From positions 310,001-374,000 of the forward strand of contig NZ_JAFCKP010000004.1 in NCBI RefSeq assembly GCF_018130245.1: a stretch of 64,000 nt of DNA, in the 5' to 3' direction. The stretch is from Bradyrhizobium sp. SZCCT0231. Lineage in GTDB: Bacteria; Pseudomonadota; Alphaproteobacteria; Rhizobiales; Xanthobacteraceae. Both the position numbers and the translations under genes were made by a program. Positions within the stretch are counted from its first letter, which is position 1; each line of letters begins with the position of its first letter. The notes under the pieces were generated by a model. The model saw nothing but the letters and a program-made list of their open reading frames with translations, was not told where the DNA came from and ran no database searches. Positions 30,712-39,429 of the stretch are shown here, piece by piece.

Positions 30712-31912
30712 AGCGTTTTCGAGCGAAGTGGATACCGGTTCGCGCCAGGAAAACGCGTCAAAACAGGAATCCGAAGCCTTTGGCGTCTACGTGCACTGGC
30801 CGTTCTGCCTGTCGAAGTGTCCCTATTGCGACTTCAACAGCCATGTCCGCCACGCCGCGATCGACGAGGCGCGCTTCGCCTCCGCCTTCGCGCGTGAGAT
30901 CGCAACGACCGCCGAGCGCGCGCCCGGACGTGAAGTCACCTCGATTTTCCTGGGCGGCGGCACGCCATCATTGATGCAGCCTGCAACCGTCGGCGCGGTG
31001 CTCGATGCGATCAGCAAGCACTGGACCGTCGCCGGCGACGTCGAGGTCACGCTGGAAGCGAATCCGACCAGCGTCGAGGCCACGCGCTTTGCCGGCTATC
31101 GCTCAGCCGGCGTCAACCGCGTCTCGCTCGGCGTGCAGGCACTCGATGACGCCTCGTTGAAGGTGCTCGGCCGCATGCACAGCGCGCGCGAGGCGCTCGA
31201 TGCCGTCGCCATCGCACGCCGCTCGTTCGACCGCTATTCGTTCGACCTGATCTACGCCCGCCCCGACCAGACGCCGGCGATGTGGGCCGACGAACTGCGG
31301 CACGCGATCGATGAAGCGGCCGAGCATCTGTCGCTCTATCAATTGACGATCGAGGAAGGCACGCCGTTCTTCGGCCTGCACCGGGCCGGCAAATTGAAGA
31401 CGCCGGACGAAGCCGTCGCGCGCGCGCTCTACGACGTCACGCAGGAGACCTGCGACAAGCTCGGCCTGCCCGCTTACGAGATCTCCAATCACGCGCGGCG
31501 CGGCGCGGAGTGCCGGCACAATCTGGTGTACTGGCGCGGCGAGGAATATGCCGGCATCGGCCCCGGCGCGCATGGCCGCCTCGACATCGGCGGCGTGCGC
31601 CATGCCACCGCCACCGAGAAGCGTCCCGAGGCCTGGCTGATGCGGGTCGAGACCAACGGCGACGGCGTAGTCACCGACGATCTCCTCAACAGCGAGGAGC
31701 GCGCCGACGAATTCCTGCTGATGGGATTGCGTCTCGCCGAAGGCATCGATCCCGAGCGTTACAAGGCCCTCGCCGGCCGCCCGCTCGACCCCCGCCGCAT
31801 CGCGCTGCTGCGCGAGGAAGGCGCGATCACGGTGGACGCGACGGGACGTCTGCGCGTGACCAGCAGCGGATTCCCGGTGCTGGATGCGGTGGTTGCGGAT
31901 CTCGCGGCGTAG
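30698..31912 (+). CDS. hemW: radical SAM heme chaperone HemW
   Basis: 404 residues with a TTG start at 30698 that overlaps rdgB by 14 bases; GTG at 30728 is an alternative. The radical-SAM cluster motif is C37-x3-C41-x2-C44 within [14 protein letters not shown], which lacks the extra residues that define true HemN oxidases, so it is HemW, a heme-binding chaperone. GGGTPSLM is the SAM-binding glycine motif. About 22 residues ([20 protein letters not shown]...) before the conserved [10 protein letters not shown] come from the repeat at 30709-30766 and are unlikely to be ancestral. Confidence 0.93.
   Translation: MSRARAFSSEVDTGSRQENASKQESEAFGVYVHWPFCLSKCPYCDFNSHVRHAAIDEARFASAFAREIATTAERAPGREVTSIFLGGGTPSLMQPATVGAVLDAISKHWTVAGDVEVTLEANPTSVEATRFAGYRSAGVNRVSLGVQALDDASLKVLGRMHSAREALDAVAIARRSFDRYSFDLIYARPDQTPAMWADELRHAIDEAAEHLSLYQLTIEEGTPFFGLHRAGKLKTPDEAVARALYDVTQETCDKLGLPAYEISNHARRGAECRHNLVYWRGEEYAGIGPGAHGRLDIGGVRHATATEKRPEAWLMRVETNGDGVVTDDLLNSEERADEFLLMGLRLAEGIDPERYKALAGRPLDPRRIALLREEGAITVDATGRLRVTSSGFPVLDAVVADLAA
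30709..30766. repeat. RIME-like dispersed repeat inside the hemW coding region
   Basis: The stretch starts TAGAGCGTTTTCGAGCGAAG, continues GTGGATACCGGTTCGCG and ends GAAAACGCGTCAAAACAG. GCGTTTTC and GAAAACGC form the inverted arms. I recognise this as the ordinary intergenic repeat common across Bradyrhizobium genomes, from memory and not from a search. Here it is translated as part of hemW. Confidence 0.7.
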
Positions 31913-31920
31913 CGAGCTCT

Positions 31921-32015
31921 CGTAGGGTGGGCAAAGCGAAGCGTGCCCACCATTCTCACAGCGTTTGCGGACAGATGGTGGGCACGGCGCGAAGCGCGCC
32001 TTTGCCCACCCTACG
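31921..32015. repeat. palindromic repeat, GTAGGGTGGGCAAAG family, copy 3
   Basis: CGTAGGGTGGGCAAAG and CTTTGCCCACCCTACG are inverted ends, with a second pair GTGCCCACCATTCTCAC/GATGGTGGGCAC inside. It lies between the converging hemW and lipoprotein genes and probably acts as a transcript end on both strands. Confidence 0.85.
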
Positions 32016-32031
32016 GCACCGTCGTCCCGAA

Positions 32032-33264
32032 CTACGCCCCAAAACTCTTCGGCGAGCCCGCGACTGCAACGCCGCCACCCTGCGTCACCTTCATCACTGC
32101 AAGCCCACGCTCGTTCGTGCCGTCGGCGCGGAATCGGAACAGGCCGTCGATACCGGCGAAGCCGGAAGGGTTGGTGAGCACATCGGAGGAGAAGCGCGTG
32201 GTGCCTTGGGTGCGCGCGAGCGCGGCGACGAGGGCGACCGCGTCATAGGCGAGCGTGGCGGTTCGCACCGGCTCGCCGCCATATTTGGTGCGGTAGCGGC
32301 CGGAGAAGGCGCGGAAGCCGGCCGGATCGGGCGCGGCGTAGAGACCGCCTTGCAAGTTCGCGCTGGCATAGACGCGCGGATTGTCCCACAAGCCGGTGCC
32401 GAGCAGCTGGATGTTGCGCAGGTTCGCGCCCGCGGCCGTCATCGCATCCGCCACCGACACGACGGCATCGCCGTCATCGGCGATGAACAGCGCATCCGCG
32501 CTGCCGAGCTGCTGCGCCACGGTGCGCGCCGGCGTGGCGCGATCGGCGCCGTATTTCTCGAACGCAACGATGCGCCCACCACGCCGCGGCACGGCCGCCT
32601 TCACCGCGGCCTCGACGACATTGCCATAGGCATTGTCGGGCACGAGCGCGGCCACGGAGCGCTTTCCGATGCTCGCGGAATATTCGACGATGCGGTTGAC
32701 GTCGGACTCCGGCAGGAACGAGAGCAGATAGACGCCGCGGCCGGCGATGCTGGAATCGGTCGAGAAGGCGATGACGGAGATGCCGCGCGTGCGCGCGACC
32801 TGCGCCACCGCCGGCACCGACTGCGCGAACAGCGGCCCGAGGATGATCTCGGCGCCTTCGTCGACCGCCTGCTGCGCGCCGGCTTGCGCGCCTTGCGGGC
32901 TGCCATTGTCGTCCTTGATGAGGAGCTGGATGTTCGGGTTCTGGAACTCGGCCAGCGCCATCTCGGCGGCGTTGCGCATCGATTGCGCGGCGAGGCCCGC
33001 ATTGCCGGCGGCCGAGAGCGGCAGGATCAGACCGACCTTCACGCCGCCGGTGCCGGCGGTCGTCGCCTGTTGCTGGGGACCTGCCGGCTGGGCCGGCGGT
33101 GCGGAGCTCGAGAACGGGTTGGAGAACTGGCTGAGGCTTTGCTGCACACCGGCGCAGGCCGACAGCACGGGCGCACCGAGCAACAGGCCGAGCGCACTCC
33201 GGCGGGTCGCCCCCGACGATCGGGACCCCGGAACGGGAGACTTTGGATGACGCGGGCCCACCAT
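32032..33264 (-). CDS. LpoA-like/ABC binding-type lipoprotein (penicillin-binding protein activator)
   Basis: 410 residues from ATG at 33264 (MVGPRHPKS); ATG at 33303 is also possible. A basic stretch with RRSALGLLLGAPVLSAC gives a lipobox (LSAC), so it is a lipoprotein. A Pro/Gln/Ala-rich linker follows. The body is a type 1 periplasmic-binding fold: VGLILPLSAAGNAGLAAQ, then ILGPLFAQSVPAVAQVART and RSVAALVPDNAYGNVVEAA. Such proteins are named penicillin-binding protein activators after the C-terminal half of LpoA, but may instead bind small ligands. Role unproven. Confidence 0.8.
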   Translation of the reverse strand: MVGPRHPKSPVPGSRSSGATRRSALGLLLGAPVLSACAGVQQSLSQFSNPFSSSAPPAQPAGPQQQATTAGTGGVKVGLILPLSAAGNAGLAAQSMRNAAEMALAEFQNPNIQLLIKDDNGSPQGAQAGAQQAVDEGAEIILGPLFAQSVPAVAQVARTRGISVIAFSTDSSIAGRGVYLLSFLPESDVNRIVEYSASIGKRSVAALVPDNAYGNVVEAAVKAAVPRRGGRIVAFEKYGADRATPARTVAQQLGSADALFIADDGDAVVSVADAMTAAGANLRNIQLLGTGLWDNPRVYASANLQGGLYAAPDPAGFRAFSGRYRTKYGGEPVRTATLAYDAVALVAALARTQGTTRFSSDVLTNPSGFAGIDGLFRFRADGTNERGLAVMKVTQGGGVAVAGSPKSFGA

Positions 33265-33604
33265 GGCAGCTTCTCTTCTGACCGGCCGTCGCCGGCCGGT
33301 CATGACATTCCTTCCGCGACACAAGCAGCGGATTCAGGCATATTGTCGGCAAATAGTTAACCAAAACAAAAGGATAACAACCGCTTAACGCGGCCATCCG
33401 TCCCGTCCCGGCAGCTGTTCGCCGTCACTCATTCAGCATCAAGGCGGCGTTTCCGTCGTGAATATGGCGCGAGGGCCCTCATTCCCTCTCGACGTGATCC
33501 TGGATCGATCACATTCCCGTCCGTTCCTCGCCCTCACCTCAAGCGCGATCTTTTTCGGCCAGCCGGTTCCCAGCCCTGCGGATCGTGCCTAAGTTGACTT
33601 CATT
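33265..33604. other. 340-bp divergent intergenic region, lipoprotein gene and rsmI
   Basis: No gene or repeat found. A locally AT-rich tract (33345-33390, containing AGTTAACCAAAACAAAAGG) probably holds promoter elements for the lipoprotein gene. Other parts are GC-rich without clear hairpins. The two coding regions need separate promoters here, but I cannot place them securely. Confidence 0.4.
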
Positions 33605-34591
33605 ATGCGCGCAAAGCCGGCCCCGATAAATACGCCTGAAGCTCAAGACGCCGCCTCGCGCGGTTTCTCCATCGATGCCCATCGGCTCGCGGCGCCAAAG
33701 GCCGCACCGGGCCTCTATCTGGTGGCCACACCCATCGGCAATCTCGGCGACATCACCCTGCGGGCGCTTCAGACGCTCGCCGGCGTCGATGTCATCGCCT
33801 GCGAGGACACCCGCATCACGCGCCGCCTGACCGAACGCTATGCGATCGCAGCAACGCTCAAGCCCTATCACGAGCACAACGCGGAAGCGGCGCGCCCGAA
33901 GATTCTGCACGCGCTGGCGCAAGGCGGCTCGGTCGCGCTGGTGTCGGACGCCGGCACGCCATTGATCTCCGACCCCGGCTTCAAGCTGGTGCGCGAGGTC
34001 TGCGCCGCGGGCCATCCGGTGCATGCGCTGCCCGGCCCGTCCTCGGTGCTGGCAGCTCTGTCGGTCGCCGCGCTGCCGACCGACCGCTTCTTCTTCGAGG
34101 GTTTCCTGCCGGTGAAATCTGCGGCGCGCCGCGCACGCCTGGCCGAGCTTGCGCGCATCGACGCGACGCTGGTGATGTTCGAATCGGGCAATCGCATGCA
34201 GGCCACCTTGACCGATCTCGGCGAGATCATGGGTGAACGAGAGGCCGCGGTCTGCCGCGAGCTGACCAAGTTGCACGAGGAGGTCAGGCGTGCTCCCCTT
34301 GCCGAGCTCGCGCGGCAAGCGGACGCGCCGGAGACGCGCGGTGAATTCGTTCTGGTGATCGGTCCGCCTGCCGCCGACGCCGACGTGATGGCATCGGATG
34401 CGCTCGACGGTCTCTTGCGCGAGCAGCTTGCCGCCAACAGCGTCAAGGATGCCGTGGCGCATGCGGTCGCATTGTCGGGCCGGCCGCGCCGCGAGGTCTA
34501 TGCCCGCGCGCTCGAGCTCGCCAAGAACTTGCACAAGAACTTGCACAAGAACCTGCACAAGGATCTGCGAGGCAGCGATGGCGAAGACTGA
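33605..34591 (+). CDS. rsmI: 16S rRNA (cytidine1402-2'-O)-methyltransferase
   Basis: A 328-residue SAM-dependent enzyme that modifies C1402 in the decoding centre. [20 protein letters not shown] and [15 protein letters not shown] at the N-terminus, [12 protein letters not shown], and [28 protein letters not shown] are family signatures. The C-terminus carries an unusual tandem repeat ([16 protein letters not shown]) from a 12-bp DNA repeat. The last 14 bases overlap yraN, and gshB follows; rsmI-yraN-gshB is a conserved operon. Confidence 0.96.
   Translation: MRAKPAPINTPEAQDAASRGFSIDAHRLAAPKAAPGLYLVATPIGNLGDITLRALQTLAGVDVIACEDTRITRRLTERYAIAATLKPYHEHNAEAARPKILHALAQGGSVALVSDAGTPLISDPGFKLVREVCAAGHPVHALPGPSSVLAALSVAALPTDRFFFEGFLPVKSAARRARLAELARIDATLVMFESGNRMQATLTDLGEIMGEREAAVCRELTKLHEEVRRAPLAELARQADAPETRGEFVLVIGPPAADADVMASDALDGLLREQLAANSVKDAVAHAVALSGRPRREVYARALELAKNLHKNLHKNLHKDLRGSDGED
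34523..34570. repeat. 12-bp tandem repeat in rsmI
   Basis: AAGAACTTGCAC occurs at 34523-34534 and 34535-34546, AAGAACCTGCAC at 34547-34558 and AAGGATCTGCGA at 34559-34570: two identical units and two diverging ones. The unit is four codons (K-N-L-H), so slippage changes protein length but not frame. It ends eight bases before the yraN start codon. Confidence 0.9.
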
Positions 34592-34979
34592 GATCCCGGC
34601 GGAGCCGAAGGTCGCCTCGCCCGAGCGCGTCGCCGCGTTCCGCACCGGCATTTCCGCGGAGAGCCGCGCCGCGGCCTATCTGATGGCCAAGGGCTACCGT
34701 ATCCTCGCCAAACGCTACCGCACCCCGCATGGCGAGATCGACATCGTGGCGCGTCGCCGCAATTTGATCGCCTTCGTCGAGGTCAAGGCGCGGGCGACGC
34801 TGGACGACGCCGCCTTCGCCGTGACGCCGCGCCAGCAGCAGCGCATCATCGACGCGGCGCAAGGCTGGCTCGTAGCGCATCCCGAGCATGCCGAATTCGA
34901 ATTGCGATTCGACGCCATGCTGATTGCACCGCGCTCGCTTCCGCGCCATGTGTTGGCGGCATTCGACGCCTCGACCTGA
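34578..34979 (+). CDS. yraN: YraN family (UPF0102) endonuclease-like protein
   Basis: 133 residues from ATG at 34578. The segment [23 protein letters not shown] has the D...ExK arrangement of restriction-endonuclease-like folds, and [14 protein letters not shown] follows. Function is uncertain; homologues are linked with DNA processing. It overlaps rsmI by 14 bases and precedes gshB by ten. Confidence 0.93.
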   Translation: MAKTEIPAEPKVASPERVAAFRTGISAESRAAAYLMAKGYRILAKRYRTPHGEIDIVARRRNLIAFVEVKARATLDDAAFAVTPRQQQRIIDAAQGWLVAHPEHAEFELRFDAMLIAPRSLPRHVLAAFDAST

Positions 34980-34989
34980 AAGGCAGACC

Positions 34990-35934
34990 ATGAAACTGAA
35001 CGTCGCCGTCCAGATGGACCCCATCGCCCGCATCAACATCAAGGGCGATTCCACCTTCGCGCTGCTTCTGGAAGCGCAGAAGCGCGGCCATGGCCTGTCC
35101 TATTACACCCCCGACAAGCTCTCGATGATCGGCGAAGAGCTGGTCGCGCCGGTTCAGCTCCTGACCGTGCGCGACGAGCCCGGCAACCACTACACCTTGG
35201 GCGAGTCCAAGCGCGAAGCGCTGAACGGCTTTGACGTGGTGCTGCTCCGCCAGGACCCGCCATTCGACCTCGCCTACATCACCTCGACGCATTTCCTGGA
35301 GCGCATCCATCCGAAGACGCTTGTCGTCAACGATCCCGCCTCCGTGCGCAACGCGCCGGAAAAGCTGTTCGTGATGAATTTTCCGCAGCTGATGCCGCCG
35401 ACGCTGATCTCGCGCGACCTGGATGAGATCAACGCGTTTCGCGACAAGCACGGCCCCGTCGTCATGAAGCCGCTGCACGGCCATGGCGGCGCAGCGGTGT
35501 TCCGCGTGATGCCACAGGACATGAATTTCGGCTCGCTGTTCGACATGTTCTCGGTGACGTTCAGGGAGCCCTGGGTAATCCAGCAGTTCATTCCCGAGGT
35601 GAAGCACGGCGACAAGCGCATCATCCTGGTCGACGGCGAGTTCGCCGGTGCGGTGAACCGCGTGCCGGCCGCCGACGACCTGCGCTCCAACATGGTGCGC
35701 GGCGGCGCGGCGCAGGAGACCGAGCTCACCCCGCGCGAGCGCGAGATCTGCGCCACCGTCGGCCCGGCGCTGCGCGAGCGCGGCCTCTTGTTCGTCGGCA
35801 TCGACGTCATCAACGGCAACCTCACCGAGATCAACGTCACCTCACCGACCGGCATCCGCGCCATCTCGCGGCTCGGCGGCCCCGACGTCGCGGCGAAGAT
35901 CTGGGACGCGATCGAGCACAAGCGGAAGAAGTAG
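34990..35934 (+). CDS. gshB: glutathione synthase
   Basis: A 314-residue ATP-grasp ligase joining gamma-glutamylcysteine and glycine. Start at ATG 34990, after GAAAGG. It begins with [20 protein letters not shown], and [28 protein letters not shown] and the C-terminal [15 protein letters not shown]-like segment ([20 protein letters not shown]) carry ATP and metal ligands. Full length. Last gene of rsmI-yraN-gshB, followed by a hairpin repeat that may end the transcript. Confidence 0.97.
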   Translation: MKLNVAVQMDPIARINIKGDSTFALLLEAQKRGHGLSYYTPDKLSMIGEELVAPVQLLTVRDEPGNHYTLGESKREALNGFDVVLLRQDPPFDLAYITSTHFLERIHPKTLVVNDPASVRNAPEKLFVMNFPQLMPPTLISRDLDEINAFRDKHGPVVMKPLHGHGGAAVFRVMPQDMNFGSLFDMFSVTFREPWVIQQFIPEVKHGDKRIILVDGEFAGAVNRVPAADDLRSNMVRGGAAQETELTPREREICATVGPALRERGLLFVGIDVINGNLTEINVTSPTGIRAISRLGGPDVAAKIWDAIEHKRKK

Positions 35935-35941
35935 CGCTCTG

Positions 35942-36030
35942 CGCGTAGCCCGGATGAAGCGTTAGCGAAATCCGGGACGCTTACCACTCGCACCGACCAC
36001 GGACTACGCTTGCGCTCCATCCGGGCTACG
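35942..36030. repeat. palindromic repeat, CGTAGCCCGGATGGAGCG family, copy 2
   Basis: CGTAGCCCGGAT at the left and CGCTCCATCCGGGCTACG at the right match copy 1 at 13355-13444; this left arm has an AAGCGTTAGCG variant. It begins eight bases after the gshB stop, just as copy 1 begins eight bases after copA. The rest of the 361-bp gap up to cpaB (36031-36295) shows no gene; a TTATACTTTT tract near 36216-36225 may be part of the cpaB promoter. Confidence 0.85.
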
Positions 36031-36295
36031 GACGACGCTCGCGGCCACATCGCGCGCTAACGACGTATTCACCATGACGCCGCGCGCGTCGTGCGAACGG
36101 ACGTGCCCTCGTAGGTGAATCTACGGAGCCGTTGGCCGACCCAATAACGCGACGTTCACCATCTGCCGAGAACCAGCATCGCGGCCGGCCATCGCGTTCG
36201 GTCCTGCAACACCCCTTATACTTTTACTCCCTACTCATCGACGCGGGGGAACACGCCAGGTGCGGTTCGAGTGCCCCGCGTAAGAGTAGAAGCGT

Positions 36296-37117
36296 ATGAA
36301 TACCGCACGCATTGTCGTTCTCGTCATCGCGCTCGGCGCCGGCGGCGTCGCTGCGTATCTGGCGAGCGGCTATCAGAATGCACCCGCGCCCGTCCTCCCC
36401 GTCGCCGAGAAGCTGCCGACGGTCGAGGTCCTCATCGCGAAGAACGACATCCAGCTCGGCCAAGCCGTCAAGCCCGACGACCTGCAATGGCAGGCCTGGC
36501 CGGCGGCGACCGCGAGCAGCGCCTTCATTCGCCGCGACAGCAGGCCCGAAGCGCAGACCCAGATCGCCGGCTCGATCGCGCGCGTGCCGTTGATGCAGGG
36601 CGAGCCGATCCGCGAGCAGAAGCTGGTCAAGCCCGAAGGCTCCGGCTTCATGGCCGCGATCCTGCCGTCCGGAATGCGCGCCGTCTCCACCGAGATTTCA
36701 GCCGAAACCGGCGCCGGCGGCTTCATCCTTCCGAATGACCGCGTCGACATCGTCCTGACCCGCCGCCTGAAGAATCCCGACGGCGGCAACACCAACGGTC
36801 CGACCGGCGGCAACGACCTCATCCTGTCCGAGGTCATTCTCACCAACATCCGCGTGCTCGCGATCGACCAGGCGCCGAAGGAAAAGGAGGGCCAGAACGC
36901 GGTGGTCGGCAAGACCGTCACGCTCGAGCTCAGGCCCGACCAGGTCGCCACGCTTTCGGCCGCACGCCAGGGCGGCACTCTGACACTCGCGCTGCGCAGC
37001 ATCGTCGATGCCAACGCAGTCGACGGCACGCCCGAGGACCAGGCGATCAGGCGCCCGGGCGGCGTGAACGTGATCCGTTACGGCGTCCAGGCACGGCAAC
37101 TGACGTCACAGAGGTGA
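36296..37117 (+). CDS. cpaB: Flp pilus assembly protein CpaB (RcpC)
   Basis: 273 residues. One N-terminal transmembrane helix (IVVLVIALGAGGVAAYLASG) anchors a periplasmic part with a SAF domain: VEVLIAKNDIQLGQAVKPDDLQW, then GSIARVPLMQGEPIREQKLV. The RcpC-type C-terminal domain follows (FILPNDRVDIVLTR and VGKTVTLELRPDQVATLSAARQGGTLTLALRS). It probably helps the secretin cross the cell wall. First of cpaB-cpaC-cpaD-cpaE, with ten bases before cpaC. Confidence 0.94.
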   Translation: MNTARIVVLVIALGAGGVAAYLASGYQNAPAPVLPVAEKLPTVEVLIAKNDIQLGQAVKPDDLQWQAWPAATASSAFIRRDSRPEAQTQIAGSIARVPLMQGEPIREQKLVKPEGSGFMAAILPSGMRAVSTEISAETGAGGFILPNDRVDIVLTRRLKNPDGGNTNGPTGGNDLILSEVILTNIRVLAIDQAPKEKEGQNAVVGKTVTLELRPDQVATLSAARQGGTLTLALRSIVDANAVDGTPEDQAIRRPGGVNVIRYGVQARQLTSQR

Positions 37118-37127
37118 TGGGGACAGC

Positions 37128-38645
37128 ATGAACTACGGGGGTGATCGGACGGGCCTGCGCACTCGGGGGAAGCGCGCGCGCTCGTTCTTGGCGGGGACGA
37201 TGTTGATGCTGGGGCTGCTCGCGGCCCCCGTAGCCGTGGCTGCTGCGGAGGCGCCGGTCGGCGACCAGGCGCCGATGCAGGCGTCGGATCTCAGCGTGTC
37301 GCCGGTCGCGACCATCGCACCGGCGCGGTCGCGCTTTCTGTCGCTCGGCATCGGCAAGTCCGTCGTCATCGACCTGCCGCGCGAGGTCAAGGACGTGCTG
37401 GTGGCCGATCCCAAGATCGCCAATGCGGTGATCCGCTCGGCCCAGCGCGCCTATATCATCGGCGGCCAGGTCGGCCAGACCAACGTCGTGTTCTTCGCCT
37501 CGGACGGCCAGCAGGTCGCCTCCTATGACATCGCGGTGAAGCGCGACCTCAACGGCATGCGTGCAGCGCTGCGCCAGTCCCTGCCCGGCGTGCAGATCGA
37601 AGGCGTCGGCGACAGCGTGATGCTGACCGGCTCGGTGTCGAGCCCGGTCGAGGCCCAGCAGGCCGGCGACGTCGCCGCAAAGCTGGTCGGCGGCTCGGAC
37701 AAGGTCGTCAACAACATCGTCGTGCGCGGCCGCGACCAGGTCATGCTCAAGGTCGTGGTCGGCGAGGTCCGCCGCGACATCGTCAAGCAGCTCGGCGTCG
37801 ATCTCAGCGCCAGCCTGAATGCCGGCACGGCGGTGGTGAACTTCAACAATTCAAATCCGTTCTCGGTCTCCGGCGGGCCGATCGTCGGCAGCAACGGGCT
37901 CGGCGTCACCGGGCTCGCCAAGGGCGTCGCCACCGTCAACGCCACGATGCGGGCGATGGAGAGCGCCGGTGTCATGCGTACCCTGGCCGAACCGAGCCTG
38001 ACCGCGATCTCGGGCGAATCCGCCACTTTCGTCGCCGGCGGCGAATTCCCGATTCCCGGGGGCTATGCCTGCGATCCGGTCACTCACGTCTGCACCACCC
38101 AGGTCACCTACAAGAAGTTCGGCATCTCGCTGAACTTCACGCCGGTCGTGCTCAGCGAAGGCCGTATCAGCCTGCGCGTGATGACCGAGGTCTCGGAGCT
38201 GTCGAACACCAACTCGATCACGCTGACGCAGGCCGTGTCCCAGTTCGCGAACAACTCGATCACCATTCCATCGATCCAGACCCGCCGCGCCGAAACGACG
38301 CTGGAAATTCCCTCGGGCGGCTCGATGGCGATGGCCGGCCTGATCCAGCAGCAGACCAAGCAGGCGATCAACGGACTGCCCGGTGTCGACCAGGTGCCGA
38401 TCATCGGCGCGCTGTTCCGCAGCCAGGACTTCGTCAACAACGAGACCGAGCTGATGGTGATCGTGACGCCCTATGTGGTGCGCGCGGTTGCCCAGAAGGA
38501 ACTGTCGCGGCCTGACGACGGCTTCGCGCCGGCCTCGGACGCGCAGAGGGCGCTGCTCGGGCGGGTCAACCGCCTCTACGGCATCGCGAGCCGTGTCGAT
38601 CCGGTCAGCGGCACGCCCGGTGATTTCGGCTTCATCATCGACTGA
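37128..38645 (+). CDS. cpaC: Flp pilus secretin CpaC (RcpA)
   Basis: A 505-residue outer membrane secretin for the Tad/Flp pilus. A signal peptide is near the start (AGTMLMLGLLAAPVAVAAAEA). Then come the N-terminal pilus/BON-type domains (GIGKSVVIDLPREVKDVLVADP) and the secretin core (VAGGEFPIPGGY..., KKFGISLNFTPVVLSEGRIS and the ending TELMVIVTPYVVRAV). The core domain holds the gate and beta-barrel. Lies between cpaB and cpaD in the same transcript. Confidence 0.95.
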   Translation: MNYGGDRTGLRTRGKRARSFLAGTMLMLGLLAAPVAVAAAEAPVGDQAPMQASDLSVSPVATIAPARSRFLSLGIGKSVVIDLPREVKDVLVADPKIANAVIRSAQRAYIIGGQVGQTNVVFFASDGQQVASYDIAVKRDLNGMRAALRQSLPGVQIEGVGDSVMLTGSVSSPVEAQQAGDVAAKLVGGSDKVVNNIVVRGRDQVMLKVVVGEVRRDIVKQLGVDLSASLNAGTAVVNFNNSNPFSVSGGPIVGSNGLGVTGLAKGVATVNATMRAMESAGVMRTLAEPSLTAISGESATFVAGGEFPIPGGYACDPVTHVCTTQVTYKKFGISLNFTPVVLSEGRISLRVMTEVSELSNTNSITLTQAVSQFANNSITIPSIQTRRAETTLEIPSGGSMAMAGLIQQQTKQAINGLPGVDQVPIIGALFRSQDFVNNETELMVIVTPYVVRAVAQKELSRPDDGFAPASDAQRALLGRVNRLYGIASRVDPVSGTPGDFGFIID

Positions 38646-38697
38646 AACGAACGGTTTGGGGACCGGGGCAAGAAACGGGGCAAGAGGGGATCAGGCG

Positions 38698-39429
38698 ATG
38701 ACGAAGACGAGAGCCGATCGACGTCGCAAGTTGCGGATCGCGCTGGCACTGACGGGGCTGTCCGTCGTGCTCGGCGCCTGCAACACCACCGAGATCGTCA
38801 CCCAGACGGTGCCGACCGACTATCGCCAGCGCCACCCGATCGCGGTGCAGGAAGGCAAGAAGTCGATCGTGATCTTCGTCGGCAAGGCAAGAGGCGGCCT
38901 CTCGGCCGCACAGCATGCGGACGTCGCGGGCATCGCGCGGGACTGGGTGCGCGAAGGCACCGGCTCCGTCGTCGTCGACGTGCCGGTCGACACCGCCAAT
39001 TCGCGCGCGGCTGCTGCGACCTATCAGGAAATCCGCTCCGCGCTCACGTCCGGCGGCGTGCCGTCGCGTGCCATCGTCCAGCATCCCTATCGTCCCGAGG
39101 ATCCCGGGCTGCTGCCCACCATCCGCCTGAGCTATTCGAAGATCGCGGCCGTCGCCGGCCCCTGCGGGCTATGGCCGGAAGACGTCGGCCCCACCATCCT
39201 CGACCCCGGCTACAACGAGAACCGGCCCTATTTCAATCTGGGCTGCGCCAGCCAGCGCAATCTCGCGGCGATGATCGACAACCCGGCCGACCTCGAGCAG
39301 CCGCGCGCCGAGACGCCAGCCTATACGGCACGGCGCGACATCGCCTTCGAGCGTTACCGCAAGGGCACGCCGATCGCGACGCCCTCGTCTGAATCCGACA
39401 AGGCCAAACTCAGCGATACCGGCAAATGA
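38698..39429 (+). CDS. cpaD: pilus assembly lipoprotein CpaD
   Basis: 243 residues from the ATG at 38698; longer reading frames overlap cpaC. The signal is IALALTGLSVVLGAC with lipobox LGAC, so it is a lipoprotein likely to help the secretin. The CpaD family segment DYRQRHPIAVQEGKKSI and the ending NPADLEQPRAETPAYTARR are recognisable. Its stop overlaps the cpaE start by four bases (ATGA), so it is translationally coupled. Confidence 0.93.
   Translation: MTKTRADRRRKLRIALALTGLSVVLGACNTTEIVTQTVPTDYRQRHPIAVQEGKKSIVIFVGKARGGLSAAQHADVAGIARDWVREGTGSVVVDVPVDTANSRAAAATYQEIRSALTSGGVPSRAIVQHPYRPEDPGLLPTIRLSYSKIAAVAGPCGLWPEDVGPTILDPGYNENRPYFNLGCASQRNLAAMIDNPADLEQPRAETPAYTARRDIAFERYRKGTPIATPSSESDKAKLSDTGK

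Noticed and set aside
34523-34570. Possible CRISPR or regulatory repeat array
   Set aside because: The units are only 12 bp, adjoin with no spacers and are in frame inside rsmI, so this is a coding tandem repeat.
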